This document shows, piece after piece, positions 8,337-17,128 of a stretch of DNA of 64,000 nt. A model generated the notes under the pieces. The model was not told the origin of the DNA and made no database searches. It saw only the letters and a program-made list of their open reading frames with translations. Each line of letters begins with the position of its first letter. The first letter of the stretch is position 1. The position numbers and the translations under genes are program-made. Source of the DNA: Woodsholea maritima DSM 17123 (GTDB taxonomy: Bacteria > Pseudomonadota > Alphaproteobacteria > Caulobacterales > Maricaulaceae); NCBI RefSeq assembly GCF_000382325.1, contig NZ_KB908059.1:62001-126000 (forward strand), read 5' to 3'.

Positions 8337-8519
8337 AAGACCGGGTTTAGCCGCTCCGGCTTGGTTCAATCAAGAGGATTAAGCGGCTGGAATGCAGCGG
8401 GGGCGAGTTTTTCTGCAGTTGATCCGTCCGCGGAAGGGTCTATTTGCCGCGCAATAAATCGGTAAATGTGATGTTTTGGGGGCTAGGCGGGCTTGGCGCT
8501 CTGGGCTAAGCGAAGGCGT

Positions 8520-9596
8520 ATGAGTGAGATCCTAAAAGCCCATATCTTATCATTGCGTGCGCCTGGATCGGGTGATGCTTTGATCGAGCCCGCGCGTCTG
8601 GAAACCGCAATGGTGAAGGAGGGGGTGGCGACCCTTATCCTGCGTCCAGGGGCAAAGGATGAAGACGCTAAAGCCCTAAAGGCCCAGTTAGACACCGAAC
8701 TGACGGGATTTGAAGGTATTACGCGCGTGCGTGTCATCTTTGAAGCCCCGGCATCAGGGCGTCCGGCCAAGCCACGCGCGAATGCCAATCCCAATGCGCC
8801 CCTGACTGTCTCTGCCAAACAGATCATCGCTGTGGCCTCGGGTAAGGGCGGGGTGGGGAAATCCACCGTGTCGGCCAATCTGGCCGGAGCCTTGGTGAAA
8901 TCGGGCCTTAAAGTGGGCTTGATGGATGCTGATATCTATGGCCCTTCTGTGCCGCGCCTGTTCGGGTTGAGCGATGCGCCGGGCCTTAAGAAGACCGATG
9001 CGGGGATTCAGCCCTTAATGGCCCATGGCATCAAAGTCGTCTCGATGGGCTTCCTGGTGGGCGATCGTGAGCCGGTGGTTTGGCGTGGGCCGATGGTCTC
9101 CGGTGCGGTGCGCCAATTCCTGGGCGATGTCGATTGGGGCGATCTGGATGTGCTGATCATTGATATGCCGCCGGGAACGGGTGATATTCAATTGTCGCTG
9201 GCCCAAAGCGTGGCGGTGACAGGCGTGGTGATTGTTTCCACCCCGCAGACCCTGGCGCTGGATGATGCGCGCAAAGCCATGGCCTTGTTTGAAAAGACCC
9301 ATATTCCAATTTTGGGTCTTGTCGAGAATATGAGCTTTTACATTTGCCCTTCGTGTGGCGATACGGCCGAGATTTTTGGCCGGGGCGGCGTGCGTGATGA
9401 GGCACAATTATTGGGCGTGCCGTTCTTAGGAGAAATTCCGCTTCATCCCGTTCTTCGCGACGCTTCAGATAAGGGTGAGTTGATCGCGCTGGGCGAGGGA
9501 CCCGTGGCACAAGCTTTTGCCCGTGCGGCCGAGGCCATGCGTCATCAGGCCAGTCAGGCGGTCAAGCCCGAACCCATCGTGGAGTTTCTGGACTAG
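8520..9596 (+). CDS. mrp: Mrp/NBP35-family P-loop ATPase, iron-sulfur cluster carrier (ApbC)
   Basis: This 358-residue protein has an N-terminal MIP18-like domain (about residues 1-75), a proline/alanine linker, and a deviant Walker A (VASGKGGVGKSTVSANLAGAL, around residue 110). The family block MDADIYGPSVPRLFG, DMPPGTGD and NMSFYICPSCG (the CxxC that holds a bridging 4Fe-4S cluster) follow. Mrp/ApbC proteins carry Fe-S clusters to apo-enzymes in the cytosol. The start at 8520 is favoured by GAAGG at 8512-8516; the in-frame ATG at 8493 would add nine residues without a ribosome site. It is transcribed alone, convergent with the unknown gene at 9607. Confidence 0.93.
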   Translation: MSEILKAHILSLRAPGSGDALIEPARLETAMVKEGVATLILRPGAKDEDAKALKAQLDTELTGFEGITRVRVIFEAPASGRPAKPRANANPNAPLTVSAKQIIAVASGKGGVGKSTVSANLAGALVKSGLKVGLMDADIYGPSVPRLFGLSDAPGLKKTDAGIQPLMAHGIKVVSMGFLVGDREPVVWRGPMVSGAVRQFLGDVDWGDLDVLIIDMPPGTGDIQLSLAQSVAVTGVVIVSTPQTLALDDARKAMALFEKTHIPILGLVENMSFYICPSCGDTAEIFGRGGVRDEAQLLGVPFLGEIPLHPVLRDASDKGELIALGEGPVAQAFARAAEAMRHQASQAVKPEPIVEFLD

Positions 9597-9606
9597 GCGT
9601 TAAGCC

Positions 9607-10119
9607 CTAGCCTTGGGTGAAAAGCGCATCGACATTGGCTTGCGTGCTTTCACCCAGGTCGAGCGAGGGGTCGATATGGCCGTGAATGGCCCCGCTGGCC
9701 GCTGCGATCAGGGGACGCACATCATGGGTGGCGATTCGCGCCAGACGTTGGCCGGTGGCCTGATCGACTTCATTCTCACGAATGATGAATTGGGCGTTGA
9801 TAACCGTACGATCGAGCTGGAGAATAATGGTTTCCAGATGCAGACGTAGATCGCGCGGGGCCGCACGATAGGCCAAGATGGCAAGCTGTTTGTCTTTGAA
9901 GGTAGAGTGTTCAAAATGTTGCGGATAGCTGGCCGGTTTCCAGTCCAGAACATCTTCGGCACAATCAGGCATGTCGCCCAACATTTCCATCAACATCACG
10001 ACTTCGTTGAAGTGATTAAGGTAATCCGTAGCGAGCCCCGTTGTAGGATTGATATTGGCCGCCGCCAAAATCTCGGGTGCCAGTTCACCTTCGCCTAATA
10101 CCAACGTCTCTTGCGTCAT
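9607..10119 (-). CDS. Conserved hypothetical protein, mostly helical, 170 residues
   Basis: I do not recognise a characterised family. The protein has no signal peptide, membrane span or cysteine cluster. It has an Asp/Glu-rich central part (LMEMLGDMPDCAEDVLDWKPASYPQHFEHSTFKDKQLAILAYRAAP) and several amphipathic helices (DLRLHLETIILQLDRTVINAQFII, RLARIATHDVRPLIAAASGAIHGHI), suggesting a small all-alpha cytosolic protein. Codon use matches its neighbours. The ATG at 10119 is preceded by AAGAGACC. It converges on mrp and is divergent from the rhodanese gene, so a shared control region would lie at 10120-10235. Confidence 0.6.
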   Translation of the reverse strand: MTQETLVLGEGELAPEILAAANINPTTGLATDYLNHFNEVVMLMEMLGDMPDCAEDVLDWKPASYPQHFEHSTFKDKQLAILAYRAAPRDLRLHLETIILQLDRTVINAQFIIRENEVDQATGQRLARIATHDVRPLIAAASGAIHGHIDPSLDLGESTQANVDALFTQG

Positions 10120-10235
10120 GCTCTGGTCTCTTGTTATCCGGTTTGGCGTTAGAATAGCCGCACTAATCTTTCTGTTTTGATAACCAAAGCCGTCTCATGT
10201 GCAGACATTTGACGCCAATGACAGAGATCATACCC

Positions 10236-10589
10236 ATGCCGGATATCGTAGACTGGACAGAAGAAGACGTCGCCAAAGCCCTACAGGCTGGCGAAATTAC
10301 GCTGATTGATGTGCGTGAGCCGAATGAATATGGCGCACAGCGTATTCCCGGGGCTTTGCTTTACCCGCTATCGACCTTCGATCCGTTGGCTTTACCGGTC
10401 CATGAAAGTCGTAAAATCGTCTTCCATTGTGCGGCGGGGATTCGGTCCGCGCGTGCAATCGCTGCCTGCGAAGGGGTGGGGATCAGTGCCTTTGATCATA
10501 TGCCAGGCGGTATTAAAGGCTGGCATGAGGCGGGCCTTCCCTTGATTTGGGCCGATCCCGCCACCGGACAACTGATGCGTTCGAGTTGA
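10236..10589 (+). CDS. Single-domain rhodanese-like sulfurtransferase
   Basis: This 117-residue protein is a complete rhodanese fold: an LIDVREPNEYGAQRIPGALL block, then the active-site loop HCAAGIRSARA with the catalytic cysteine, and GGIKGWHEAGLPL near the C-terminus. Such proteins transfer sulfane sulfur to thiophilic acceptors in the cytosol; the physiological acceptor is unknown. In-frame starts exist at 10197, 10218 and 10236; 10236 (MPDIVDWTEEDV) is chosen because the residues before it are not family-like and AGAGA lies about 10 bp upstream, but 10218 is possible. Confidence 0.87.
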   Translation: MPDIVDWTEEDVAKALQAGEITLIDVREPNEYGAQRIPGALLYPLSTFDPLALPVHESRKIVFHCAAGIRSARAIAACEGVGISAFDHMPGGIKGWHEAGLPLIWADPATGQLMRSS

Positions 10590-10599
10590 TGCACTCTGC

Positions 10600-11541
10600 C
10601 TAATTGTTCAGGCCGTTCAAGAACTCCAGAGCGGGGGCCAGGCTCTCTTCTGGGGCTTCTTCCATGGCGACATGACCGGCATTTTCGATAATGACCAGGC
10701 GCGCATTCGGCATTGCCGCTTCAAAGCGTGGGCCATGCTCGGTTGGCACTAAAGTGTCGTGATCGCCCCAGATTAAGAGGGTCGGCACCTCCACTTCGCC
10801 GAGATCGGCTTGCGGGTCGGGCAGGGTGAATTGCTCCAACCGGGCAATCATCGCTTCGCCATTGCCATCGCGCTTCATCAGATCGGTAATACGGCGAACT
10901 TGCGCATCTGTAACCTTGCTGGGGTCGGCATAAAGCGCGCTGGTTGCGGCGCGAATGGCGATCTCTGGCGCAAAGCGGAAGAAGGCTTTTAAGGCGTCGG
11001 GCACTTCGACCGGGGTTTCCGTCACGCCATTGATGGAATAACCGCCCGGGCTGATCAAGATCAGCGCTTTGACCTGATCTTCGTGATCCTTGGCATAGCG
11101 CCAAGCCACCAGGCCGCCCAGCGAATTTCCCGCCAAAATGAACGGCCCTTCGGTGATCTCATCCAACAGGGCCGCGACTTGGTCGACAGTTTGGGGGATG
11201 GAATAGGCGTTATCTTCACGCGGACCGGTCAGGCCATGGGCCGGTAGATCAAAGCGTATCACCCGGTAAGTCTCATCAAGACGATCGGCCCAGGCCTCGA
11301 AGGCTTCCAGGCTGTGGGTGAAGCCGTGGATCAACACGAGGGTCTCACCGGTTTCAGGTCCGGTTTCACGCACCCGCCAGCGTGCGCCAGCGGCCTCGAC
11401 ATAGCGGTCATTGGCGGTGAAATACGGGTCATCACTCGGTGTTTGGCCCGGTTGTGCGCTGTCACCCATCTGGGTCCAGGCAAAATAAGCGACGATGGCG
11501 ACGGTGATCAGGATCGCACCGCCCAGAATGCGTTTCAACAT
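10600..11541 (-). CDS. Membrane-anchored alpha/beta hydrolase
   Basis: The 313-residue protein begins with one hydrophobic segment (ILGGAILITVAIVAYFAW, residues about 4-22), probably an uncleaved anchor or signal, followed by an alpha/beta hydrolase domain. Visible elements are the oxyanion HG (LVLIHGFTHS), the nucleophile elbow GNSLGG, the acid in IWGDHDTLVP and the base in IENAGHVAMEE. It sits 10 bp downstream of a second hydrolase gene with its own ribosome site (AAGGGGAAACCT), in the tetR-hydrolase-hydrolase operon divergent from a TonB receptor. The substrate is unknown; an ester or lactone taken up by the receptor is a reasonable guess. Confidence 0.85.
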   Translation of the reverse strand: MLKRILGGAILITVAIVAYFAWTQMGDSAQPGQTPSDDPYFTANDRYVEAAGARWRVRETGPETGETLVLIHGFTHSLEAFEAWADRLDETYRVIRFDLPAHGLTGPREDNAYSIPQTVDQVAALLDEITEGPFILAGNSLGGLVAWRYAKDHEDQVKALILISPGGYSINGVTETPVEVPDALKAFFRFAPEIAIRAATSALYADPSKVTDAQVRRITDLMKRDGNGEAMIARLEQFTLPDPQADLGEVEVPTLLIWGDHDTLVPTEHGPRFEAAMPNARLVIIENAGHVAMEEAPEESLAPALEFLNGLNN

Positions 11542-11551
11542 AGGTTTCCCC

Positions 11552-12406
11552 TTAATAAAAGGTCGAAATGGCCGACCACGCCGCTTCTTCGGTCAATAGG
11601 GGCGCATGGCCCACATCAGGCACTTGCACCACATCCATCTTACCATGACGCGTCTTCATGTCTTTCACGGTATCGGGGCTTAAAAGATCGGTCAGTTCGC
11701 CGCGAATTAGCAGCAGCGGAATGCCTCTAAGCGCCTCAAAGAAGGGCCACATATCCACGGGGGCGACATCACCGCCCTTAACCGGCTTTGAAATCTCTGG
11801 GTCATAATCCAGGCGAATACGGCCCGTTTCGTCTTCGCGGCAGGTCCGCTTGGCAAAGGCCAGCCAAAACGCGTCGCTGGTTTCCTTGGGGAAGGCGATG
11901 CCATTGATTGCGCGAAGGGCCGCGCTAGCGTCATCCCAAGTGGCAAAATCGCGGCTGCCCCCGACATAGCCCTTGATGCGTTCAATGCCCTCCGTTTGCA
12001 GGACGGGGCCGATATCATTGATGCAAGCGCGCGTGATCAGGCCGGGTTTCAGCTTGGCCATAATCATCGTCATCAGCCCCCCCATAGAGGTGCCAAGCGT
12101 CGCGACTTGGGTGATGCCGCGTTCTTCCAGCATGCCAAAGATGTCATTGACATAGGTCAGGGGGATATAGCGCGCCGGATCGGGGTCATAATCAGAGAAG
12201 CCCCGTCCGCGCACATCAATCGCAATCACATCATGGCCCATGGCGGCCAGGCGAGGGGAGATGTCTTCAAAGTCACGCGAATTGCGTGTCAGGCCATGCA
12301 TGCACAGAATAGGCGTTTTGGTGCCCCCTTGGGCACCGGGATAAAAGCGATAAAACATTTTAATGCCATCGCCAGGCGTATAAAAATGTTCGCTATGGTT
12401 CGTCAT
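11552..12406 (-). CDS. Cytosolic alpha/beta hydrolase
   Basis: This 284-residue hydrolase has the HG oxyanion motif (LCMHGLTRNSRDFED), the strand-loop DVRGRGFSDYDPDPARY, the nucleophile elbow GTSMGG and the catalytic His in PDVGHAPLLTEE. There is no signal peptide. The ATG at 12406 is preceded by a strong GGGGAGA site; an upstream in-frame codon (12424) would include that site and is rejected. It lies 24 bp after the tetR stop and 10 bp before the next hydrolase, so all three are one transcript. It may process the product of the anchored hydrolase or the receptor substrate; this is inference. Confidence 0.85.
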   Translation of the reverse strand: MTNHSEHFYTPGDGIKMFYRFYPGAQGGTKTPILCMHGLTRNSRDFEDISPRLAAMGHDVIAIDVRGRGFSDYDPDPARYIPLTYVNDIFGMLEERGITQVATLGTSMGGLMTMIMAKLKPGLITRACINDIGPVLQTEGIERIKGYVGGSRDFATWDDASAALRAINGIAFPKETSDAFWLAFAKRTCREDETGRIRLDYDPEISKPVKGGDVAPVDMWPFFEALRGIPLLLIRGELTDLLSPDTVKDMKTRHGKMDVVQVPDVGHAPLLTEEAAWSAISTFY

Positions 12407-12430
12407 GATGTCTCCCCTCAACATGTGAAG

Positions 12431-13108
12431 TTAGGGCGTGGGATCGCCCTTATCTTTCTGGCAGATGCGCCGAAAACCGGCGGCGATGAATTGTGGCAGG
12501 CGTTTATGCACGCTTTCGATATCGGATGCGCTGCATAGCCCGCCGGACAGATGGTCAATCCGCCCGGTCTGGGCGAAGGTTAGAACGAGGGCCCCCGATA
12601 GGAAGTGATAGGACCAGAATAGGTCTTCATCGGCGCTTTCGGGCAGGGCCTTACGCAGCGATTCCAGGAAACGGCGCACGATGGGGTCGAAATATTTCGG
12701 CATCACCGCCCCGCCCCATTCCGGGGAGTTGGTGATTTGCGCGACGAGCGCGAAATAGCTTTTCCAACCCGGCCCCCCAAATTCGGTGCGGTCCAAAAGA
12801 GGATGGCTGAAGGCGTGGATGATGTCTTCAACGCTGGGGCCTTCGGGGCCGGCGTTTTTCTCACACGCTTCCAACTCCTCAATACGGATCTGGTTGAGAA
12901 TTTCTGCGCGGCGCAGCAAAACTTCATCAAACAATTCACGCTTACCGCCAAAATAATAGGCAATCAGGGCCGGATCCGAATCAGCCGCGCCAGCGATAGC
13001 GCGCACCGTGACCCCGTGAAAGCCCTTTTCTGCGAACAATTGTTCAGCCGCATCAAGCAGGCGCTGCTTGGTATGTTCACCGCGTTTATGCTGGCGTGCC
13101 TGGGCCAT
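12431..13108 (-). CDS. TetR/AcrR family regulator of the receptor/hydrolase locus
   Basis: The 225-residue protein opens with a TetR HTH (RLLDAAEQLFAEKGFHGVTVRAIAGAADSDPALIAYYFGGKRELFDEVL) and a C-terminal domain of the CecR/YbiH-like type (PEWGGAVMPKYFDPIVRRFLESL, then FLSGALVLTFAQTGRIDHLSGG). The ATG at 13108 follows a good ribosome site (AAGGGGAGGCC). It heads an operon with two alpha/beta hydrolases and is divergent from a TonB-dependent receptor. Two inverted repeats lie in the 179-bp gap, one inside the receptor promoter spacer. It is probably a repressor responding to the transported compound. Confidence 0.9.
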   Translation of the reverse strand: MAQARQHKRGEHTKQRLLDAAEQLFAEKGFHGVTVRAIAGAADSDPALIAYYFGGKRELFDEVLLRRAEILNQIRIEELEACEKNAGPEGPSVEDIIHAFSHPLLDRTEFGGPGWKSYFALVAQITNSPEWGGAVMPKYFDPIVRRFLESLRKALPESADEDLFWSYHFLSGALVLTFAQTGRIDHLSGGLCSASDIESVHKRLPQFIAAGFRRICQKDKGDPTP

Positions 13109-13137
13109 GGCCTCCCCTTTCTCTTCTTTTTTATGGA

Positions 13138-13157
13138 TTGATGCATTTGCGCATCAA
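13138..13157. promoter_or_regulatory. Inverted repeat upstream of tetR (candidate operator)
   Basis: TTGATGC-ATTTGC-GCATCAA is a perfect 7-bp inverted repeat with a 6-bp spacer, 29 bp upstream of the tetR start. Its position suits an autoregulatory site, but it shares little sequence with the palindrome at 13204-13215. Confidence 0.45.
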
Positions 13158-13192
13158 CCTTTCAGAAACCAGCTTTAGCAGGGTTAAAGGCG

Positions 13193-13221
13193 TTGACAAT
13201 TCATTCAACGTTGAAAATAAC
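13193..13221 (+). promoter_or_regulatory. Receptor-gene promoter with palindromic operator in the spacer
   Basis: A perfect -35 (TTGACA, 13193-13198) is followed after 17 bp by AATAAC (13216-13221), a 4/6 match to the -10. The 12-bp perfect palindrome TTCAACGTTGAA (13204-13215) fills the spacer. This is a classic layout for repression, presumably by the divergent TetR protein. Confidence 0.6.
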
Positions 13222-13287
13222 TCAAGGATCGCCGGAAAGAAAGTGTCTTTAGAACGCTAGGCCGGTCCACCTCAGGGGAGGAATACC

Positions 13288-15564
13288 ATGGTGAAACACA
13301 AAACCTGCCTGAAGGCAGCGTTATTGCTGTCGTCTGTCGCTTTCGCACCAATGATGGCGGCTCCCGTTTATGCTCAATCAGATGAAGCTGCGGTTCAAGA
13401 TCGCATTGTGGTGACGGCGCGTCGCCGCGAGGAAAGCCTGCAAGACACCCCTGTGGCCGTCTCGGCCTTCACCGGGGACATGCTGGAAGATACCGGCGCG
13501 GTGGACATCACCGACCTGCAAGAAAATGTACCCAATGTCACCGTAGAGGTTGCGCGCGGTACGAACTCCACCTTGATTGCTTTCATTCGCGGCGTGGGTC
13601 AGCAAGATCCGCTGTGGGGTTTTGAACCGGGCGTGGGTCTCTATGTCGATGACGTTTATGTCGCCCGTCCACAAGGCTCGGTGTTGGATATTTTTGACGT
13701 CGAACGTGTTGAGGTTCTGCGTGGCCCTCAAGGTACGCTTTATGGCCGTAACACCATTGGGGGTGCCATTCGCTATGTGACCAAGCGTCTGGACATGGAT
13801 GCGCCCCAAGCGCGCGCCAATATTTCCGCCGGTAGCTATAATCAGCTCGATTACTCTGTTTCCGGCTCTGTGCCTATAAGCGATACCTTTGCCATTGGCG
13901 GGGCCTATGCGCGCTATCGCCATGATGGTTATGGTCAAAACCTGACCACGGGCGCAGATCACTATAATAAAGACGTTGAGGCCTTCCGCATCAGTGCCGA
14001 ATGGGCTCCGACCGATCGCTTCTTTGCGCGCTTTGCGTTTGATCAAACTCAAGACGATTCCAATGCTAAGCACGGCCATCGTCTGATCCCAGGCATCTTG
14101 AACGGTGAGCCCGTTACCGATGATATCTATGATACCCGTGCGGGATTGGGTGACAAGAACTCGGTCGAGACTAAGGGCTATTCTTTAGCGCTTGAATACG
14201 AAATCAATGATAGCTTCACCTTCAAATCCATTACGGCCTATCGCGAAGGTAAAACCGAAACTCCGATCGACTTTGATGGTTTGCCTGGCCCTACCTTTGA
14301 TGTGCCGGCCTATTATAAAGATGACCAGATCACACAGGAATTCCAGCTCTTGTTTAACCATGGCCGCTGGTCGGGTGTTGCGGGTCTTTATTACATTAAA
14401 GGCAATGCGGAAGGGGCGTTTGATGCGGCCTTGACTGCATCCACGGTTTTGACCGCTGGTGACGTTGAAACAAAGTCTTATTCGGCGTTTGCGGATGTGA
14501 CTTATGAGGTCAATGACCAATGGAGTGTCTCTGTTGGTGGGCGTTGGACCTCGGATGAGAAAACAGCTGATGTTCTGCGTCAGATTTATTTGGGGCTTTA
14601 CACGCCGCGTTTCGGAAATCCGAATGCGACCCCCTTTGGCGCACCCTTATCTGATTTCACAGGTAACCGCACGGATGATAAATTCTCGCCGCGCGTCTCG
14701 GTAAACTGGGAACCCACGGATGATCTCAGCCTCTATGCCTCTTACTCACAAGGCTTTAAGGGCGGCGGGTTTGACCCGCGTGGCCTGGCAGGGCCTGAAG
14801 GGACTGTAAATTACAAAGTCATCACCAGCGGGTTTGCGCCAGAGATTGTCGATTCCTATGAAATCGGCCTCAAAGGTTATTTCTTCGATGGCAATTTAAT
14901 GCTGAACACTGCGCTGTTCTTGGCCGATTATTCTGATCAACAGATCACGGTACAAGAGGGGGCAGATTCCGATAACGATGGAACCAACGATACATTCGTA
15001 TCAACGGTGTTCAATGCCGGTAAGTCGCAATATAAAGGTATTGAGGTCGAGTTTTTGGCCCGAGTGAATGAAAACTTCAACATCACGGGTATGATTGGCT
15101 TGATCGACGCTGATATTGAAGAAATCATTGATAAAGGTGTTAATGTCGCCGATGATTATGTAACGCAAAATACACCGGAAACTACGGCGTCGATTGCGTT
15201 TAATTACACCCGTGATCTTCACAATGATTGGGGTGATATTAGCGCCAATCTTGGGCTCTCCTATCGCAGCGATTTCCATATTTTCAATGTGGCAAATCCA
15301 GGTTTCCCGGCTGGCACCATCCCTAATCTGCCCAATACACCTCTGCCTGCGCTTGATCCAGACAGTGTAACTTTAGTGAACGCTAATCTGGTCTGGAATT
15401 CAGACAATGAGAAATGGCGCGTGGGGCTGCATGGCCGCAATCTAAGCGATGAAGCTTATAAGGTTGCTGGCTATAGCTTCCCGACAACGGGTGCGGATGG
15501 CGTGTACTCGTCCTTCTATGGCGCTCCGCGCACCTGGACAATTTCTGTGGGTTATAAATATTAA
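13288..15564 (+). CDS. TonB-dependent outer-membrane receptor
   Basis: The 758-residue receptor has a signal peptide (MVKHKTCLKAALLLSSVAFAPMMAAPVYA, cleavage before QSD) and a TonB box-like DRIVVTARRREE. The plug domain contains ITDLQENVPNVTV, YVDDVYVARPQGSVLDIFDVERVEVLRGPQGTLYGRNTIGGAI; the 22-strand barrel ends in RTWTISVGYKY. It is of the large 'catecholate-like' receptor class expanded in Sphingomonadales, Caulobacterales and Maricaulales, where many import carbohydrates or small hydrophobic compounds rather than iron. Its neighbours (MFS permease, two hydrolases, TetR) argue for a carbon substrate that is imported and hydrolysed. No Fur-like site was noticed. Confidence 0.93.
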   Translation: MVKHKTCLKAALLLSSVAFAPMMAAPVYAQSDEAAVQDRIVVTARRREESLQDTPVAVSAFTGDMLEDTGAVDITDLQENVPNVTVEVARGTNSTLIAFIRGVGQQDPLWGFEPGVGLYVDDVYVARPQGSVLDIFDVERVEVLRGPQGTLYGRNTIGGAIRYVTKRLDMDAPQARANISAGSYNQLDYSVSGSVPISDTFAIGGAYARYRHDGYGQNLTTGADHYNKDVEAFRISAEWAPTDRFFARFAFDQTQDDSNAKHGHRLIPGILNGEPVTDDIYDTRAGLGDKNSVETKGYSLALEYEINDSFTFKSITAYREGKTETPIDFDGLPGPTFDVPAYYKDDQITQEFQLLFNHGRWSGVAGLYYIKGNAEGAFDAALTASTVLTAGDVETKSYSAFADVTYEVNDQWSVSVGGRWTSDEKTADVLRQIYLGLYTPRFGNPNATPFGAPLSDFTGNRTDDKFSPRVSVNWEPTDDLSLYASYSQGFKGGGFDPRGLAGPEGTVNYKVITSGFAPEIVDSYEIGLKGYFFDGNLMLNTALFLADYSDQQITVQEGADSDNDGTNDTFVSTVFNAGKSQYKGIEVEFLARVNENFNITGMIGLIDADIEEIIDKGVNVADDYVTQNTPETTASIAFNYTRDLHNDWGDISANLGLSYRSDFHIFNVANPGFPAGTIPNLPNTPLPALDPDSVTLVNANLVWNSDNEKWRVGLHGRNLSDEAYKVAGYSFPTTGADGVYSSFYGAPRTWTISVGYKY

Positions 15565-15582
15565 AGCTAACGCTTGATCTCT

Positions 15583-15622
15583 GAGGGGCCTGCTTTATCA
15601 AAACGGTAAGGCAGGCTCTTCC
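15583..15622 (+). terminator. Hairpin after the receptor gene (weak terminator)
   Basis: GCCTGC (15588-15593) pairs with GCAGGC (15611-15616), extended by TTTA/TAAG and outer G-C pairs. The following CTCTTCCTATTTG is only moderately U-rich, so it may attenuate rather than fully stop transcription into the MFS gene. Confidence 0.5.
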
Positions 15623-15675
15623 TATTTGCGCAAATGCGCACAATAGTGGGGGGATTGCGCGGGAGGATATACCGT

Positions 15676-17031
15676 ATGACTGATACCCATCTCAGGGCTC
15701 AGCCCTCTGTGCCGGGCACCCCGCAACAAGGCGGGCTCTACCGCACCTTTGTGCTCTTCATGTTGATCGTGGTCTATACGTTCAACTTCATTGATCGCCA
15801 GATTATCGGCATTCTCTCCATTCCCATTCAAGAAGAATTGGGCGTCACAGATGCCCAACTCGGCTTGATGCGCGGGGTGGCGTTCGCAATATTCTATTCC
15901 ATCCTGGGTGTCCCGATTGCGCTATTGGCGGACCGATTTAACCGCGTCACGATCATGAGTGTGGCGCTGGGCCTATGGAGTTTGATGACGGCCGTGTGCG
16001 GAGTGGTGACGACCCCGGTTCAGCTCTTCTTTGCCCGCATGGGCGTGGGCGTGGGCGAAGCGGGCGGTGTCGCGCCAGCTTATTCCATCGTGACCGATTA
16101 TTATCCGCCGGAAAAGCGCGCGCGCGCGCTGGCCACCTATTCCTTCGGTATTCCGATTGGTAGCGCGATCGGGATTGTGTTCGGGGCCGTGATTTCCCAG
16201 ATCCTGGATTGGCGGGCCGCTTTCATGATTGTTGGTGCGCTGGGCCTGGTTCTGGCCCCGATTTTCCGCCTTACAGTGCGCGAGCCCAAGCGCGGCCAGT
16301 ACGATAGTGCCACGGCGAAAACTGAACCGGCGAAAATCTCTGAAGTCTTTGGCGTTCTCGTTAAAAAGCCCTCTTTCTGGCTGTTATCGCTGGGGGCGTC
16401 TTTCTCCTCCATGATGGGCTATGGTCTGTTTGCCTGGCTGCCTGCCTTCTTTGTGCGCAGTTACACGCCGGAGCTGGATGCGATGTTTGGCGGCTTGCCC
16501 GAATTGCTGCGCCCCAATGGCGGATCGCCCGTGCTCTATGCGGGGTATTTCTATGGCTCAATCGTGTTGATCGGGGGCTTGATTGGGATTTGGCTTGGTG
16601 GATTTTTAGCCGACCTCTTGGGCAAATCCGATAAGGCGATGTATGCGCGGGTTCCCGCCATCGCCTTTATCGCCACGGCACCGCTTTTCGTGCTGGGGGT
16701 TCTTTCGCCTAATCTGAGTTTGAGCTTTGTGCTCTTCCTCTTCCCAACCGCCTTGAGCTTGGCCTGGTTGGGGCCGTTATTATCGGCCTTTCAACATATC
16801 GTGCCGCCCAATATGCGCGTCACGGCCTCAGCGATTTTCTTGCTGATCAACAATCTCGTGGGGATTGGCGCCGGCGATTATATTCTGGGCTTCATCTCTG
16901 AAAGCTTGAAAGAGGGCTATGGCGCAGAATCGCTGCGCTATTCCATCCTCTCCGGGACCAGCTTTTATATTATTGCTGCGGTGATCTTATTGTTTGCGGC
17001 ACCCTTCCTGCGTAAGGATTGGGAGAAATAA
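15676..17031 (+). CDS. MFS transporter, spinster-like
   Basis: This 451-residue permease has twelve predicted spans. It carries the spinster-type N-terminal block (FVLFMLIVVYTFNFIDRQIIGILSIPIQEELGVTDAQLGLMRG), the loop-2/3 motif (LLADRFNRVTIM) and a charged mid-loop (REPKRGQYDSATAKTEPAK). Spinster-like MFS proteins in this bacterial group commonly lie beside TonB receptors and carry the substrate across the inner membrane. The ATG at 15676 is preceded by GGGAGGAT (15660-15667); the in-frame ATG at 15634 lacks a site. It follows the receptor gene by 111 bp and ends in its own terminator. Confidence 0.9.
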   Translation: MTDTHLRAQPSVPGTPQQGGLYRTFVLFMLIVVYTFNFIDRQIIGILSIPIQEELGVTDAQLGLMRGVAFAIFYSILGVPIALLADRFNRVTIMSVALGLWSLMTAVCGVVTTPVQLFFARMGVGVGEAGGVAPAYSIVTDYYPPEKRARALATYSFGIPIGSAIGIVFGAVISQILDWRAAFMIVGALGLVLAPIFRLTVREPKRGQYDSATAKTEPAKISEVFGVLVKKPSFWLLSLGASFSSMMGYGLFAWLPAFFVRSYTPELDAMFGGLPELLRPNGGSPVLYAGYFYGSIVLIGGLIGIWLGGFLADLLGKSDKAMYARVPAIAFIATAPLFVLGVLSPNLSLSFVLFLFPTALSLAWLGPLLSAFQHIVPPNMRVTASAIFLLINNLVGIGAGDYILGFISESLKEGYGAESLRYSILSGTSFYIIAAVILLFAAPFLRKDWEK

Positions 17032-17055
17032 ACGCTAGTATTAAGCGTGCAAGTG

Positions 17056-17088
17056 AAGGGTGTCCCGCAAGGGGCACCCTTTCTTTTT
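17056..17088 (+). terminator. Rho-independent terminator after the MFS gene
   Basis: An 11-bp stem AAGGGTGTCCC / GGGGCACCCTT (one G-U pair) with loop GCAA (17067-17070) is followed by TTCTTTTT. It separates the MFS gene from the histidine operon promoter. Confidence 0.88.
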
Positions 17089-17128
17089 GGACTTAGGGCC
17101 TGCGTAAGGTGGGAGGTGATAATGCCTA

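Noticed and set aside
13378-14079. Long minus-strand open frame of 233 codons inside the TonB receptor gene
   Set aside because: It is antisense to a clear receptor with matching codon bias and motifs; its protein is low-complexity in character and has no ribosome site.
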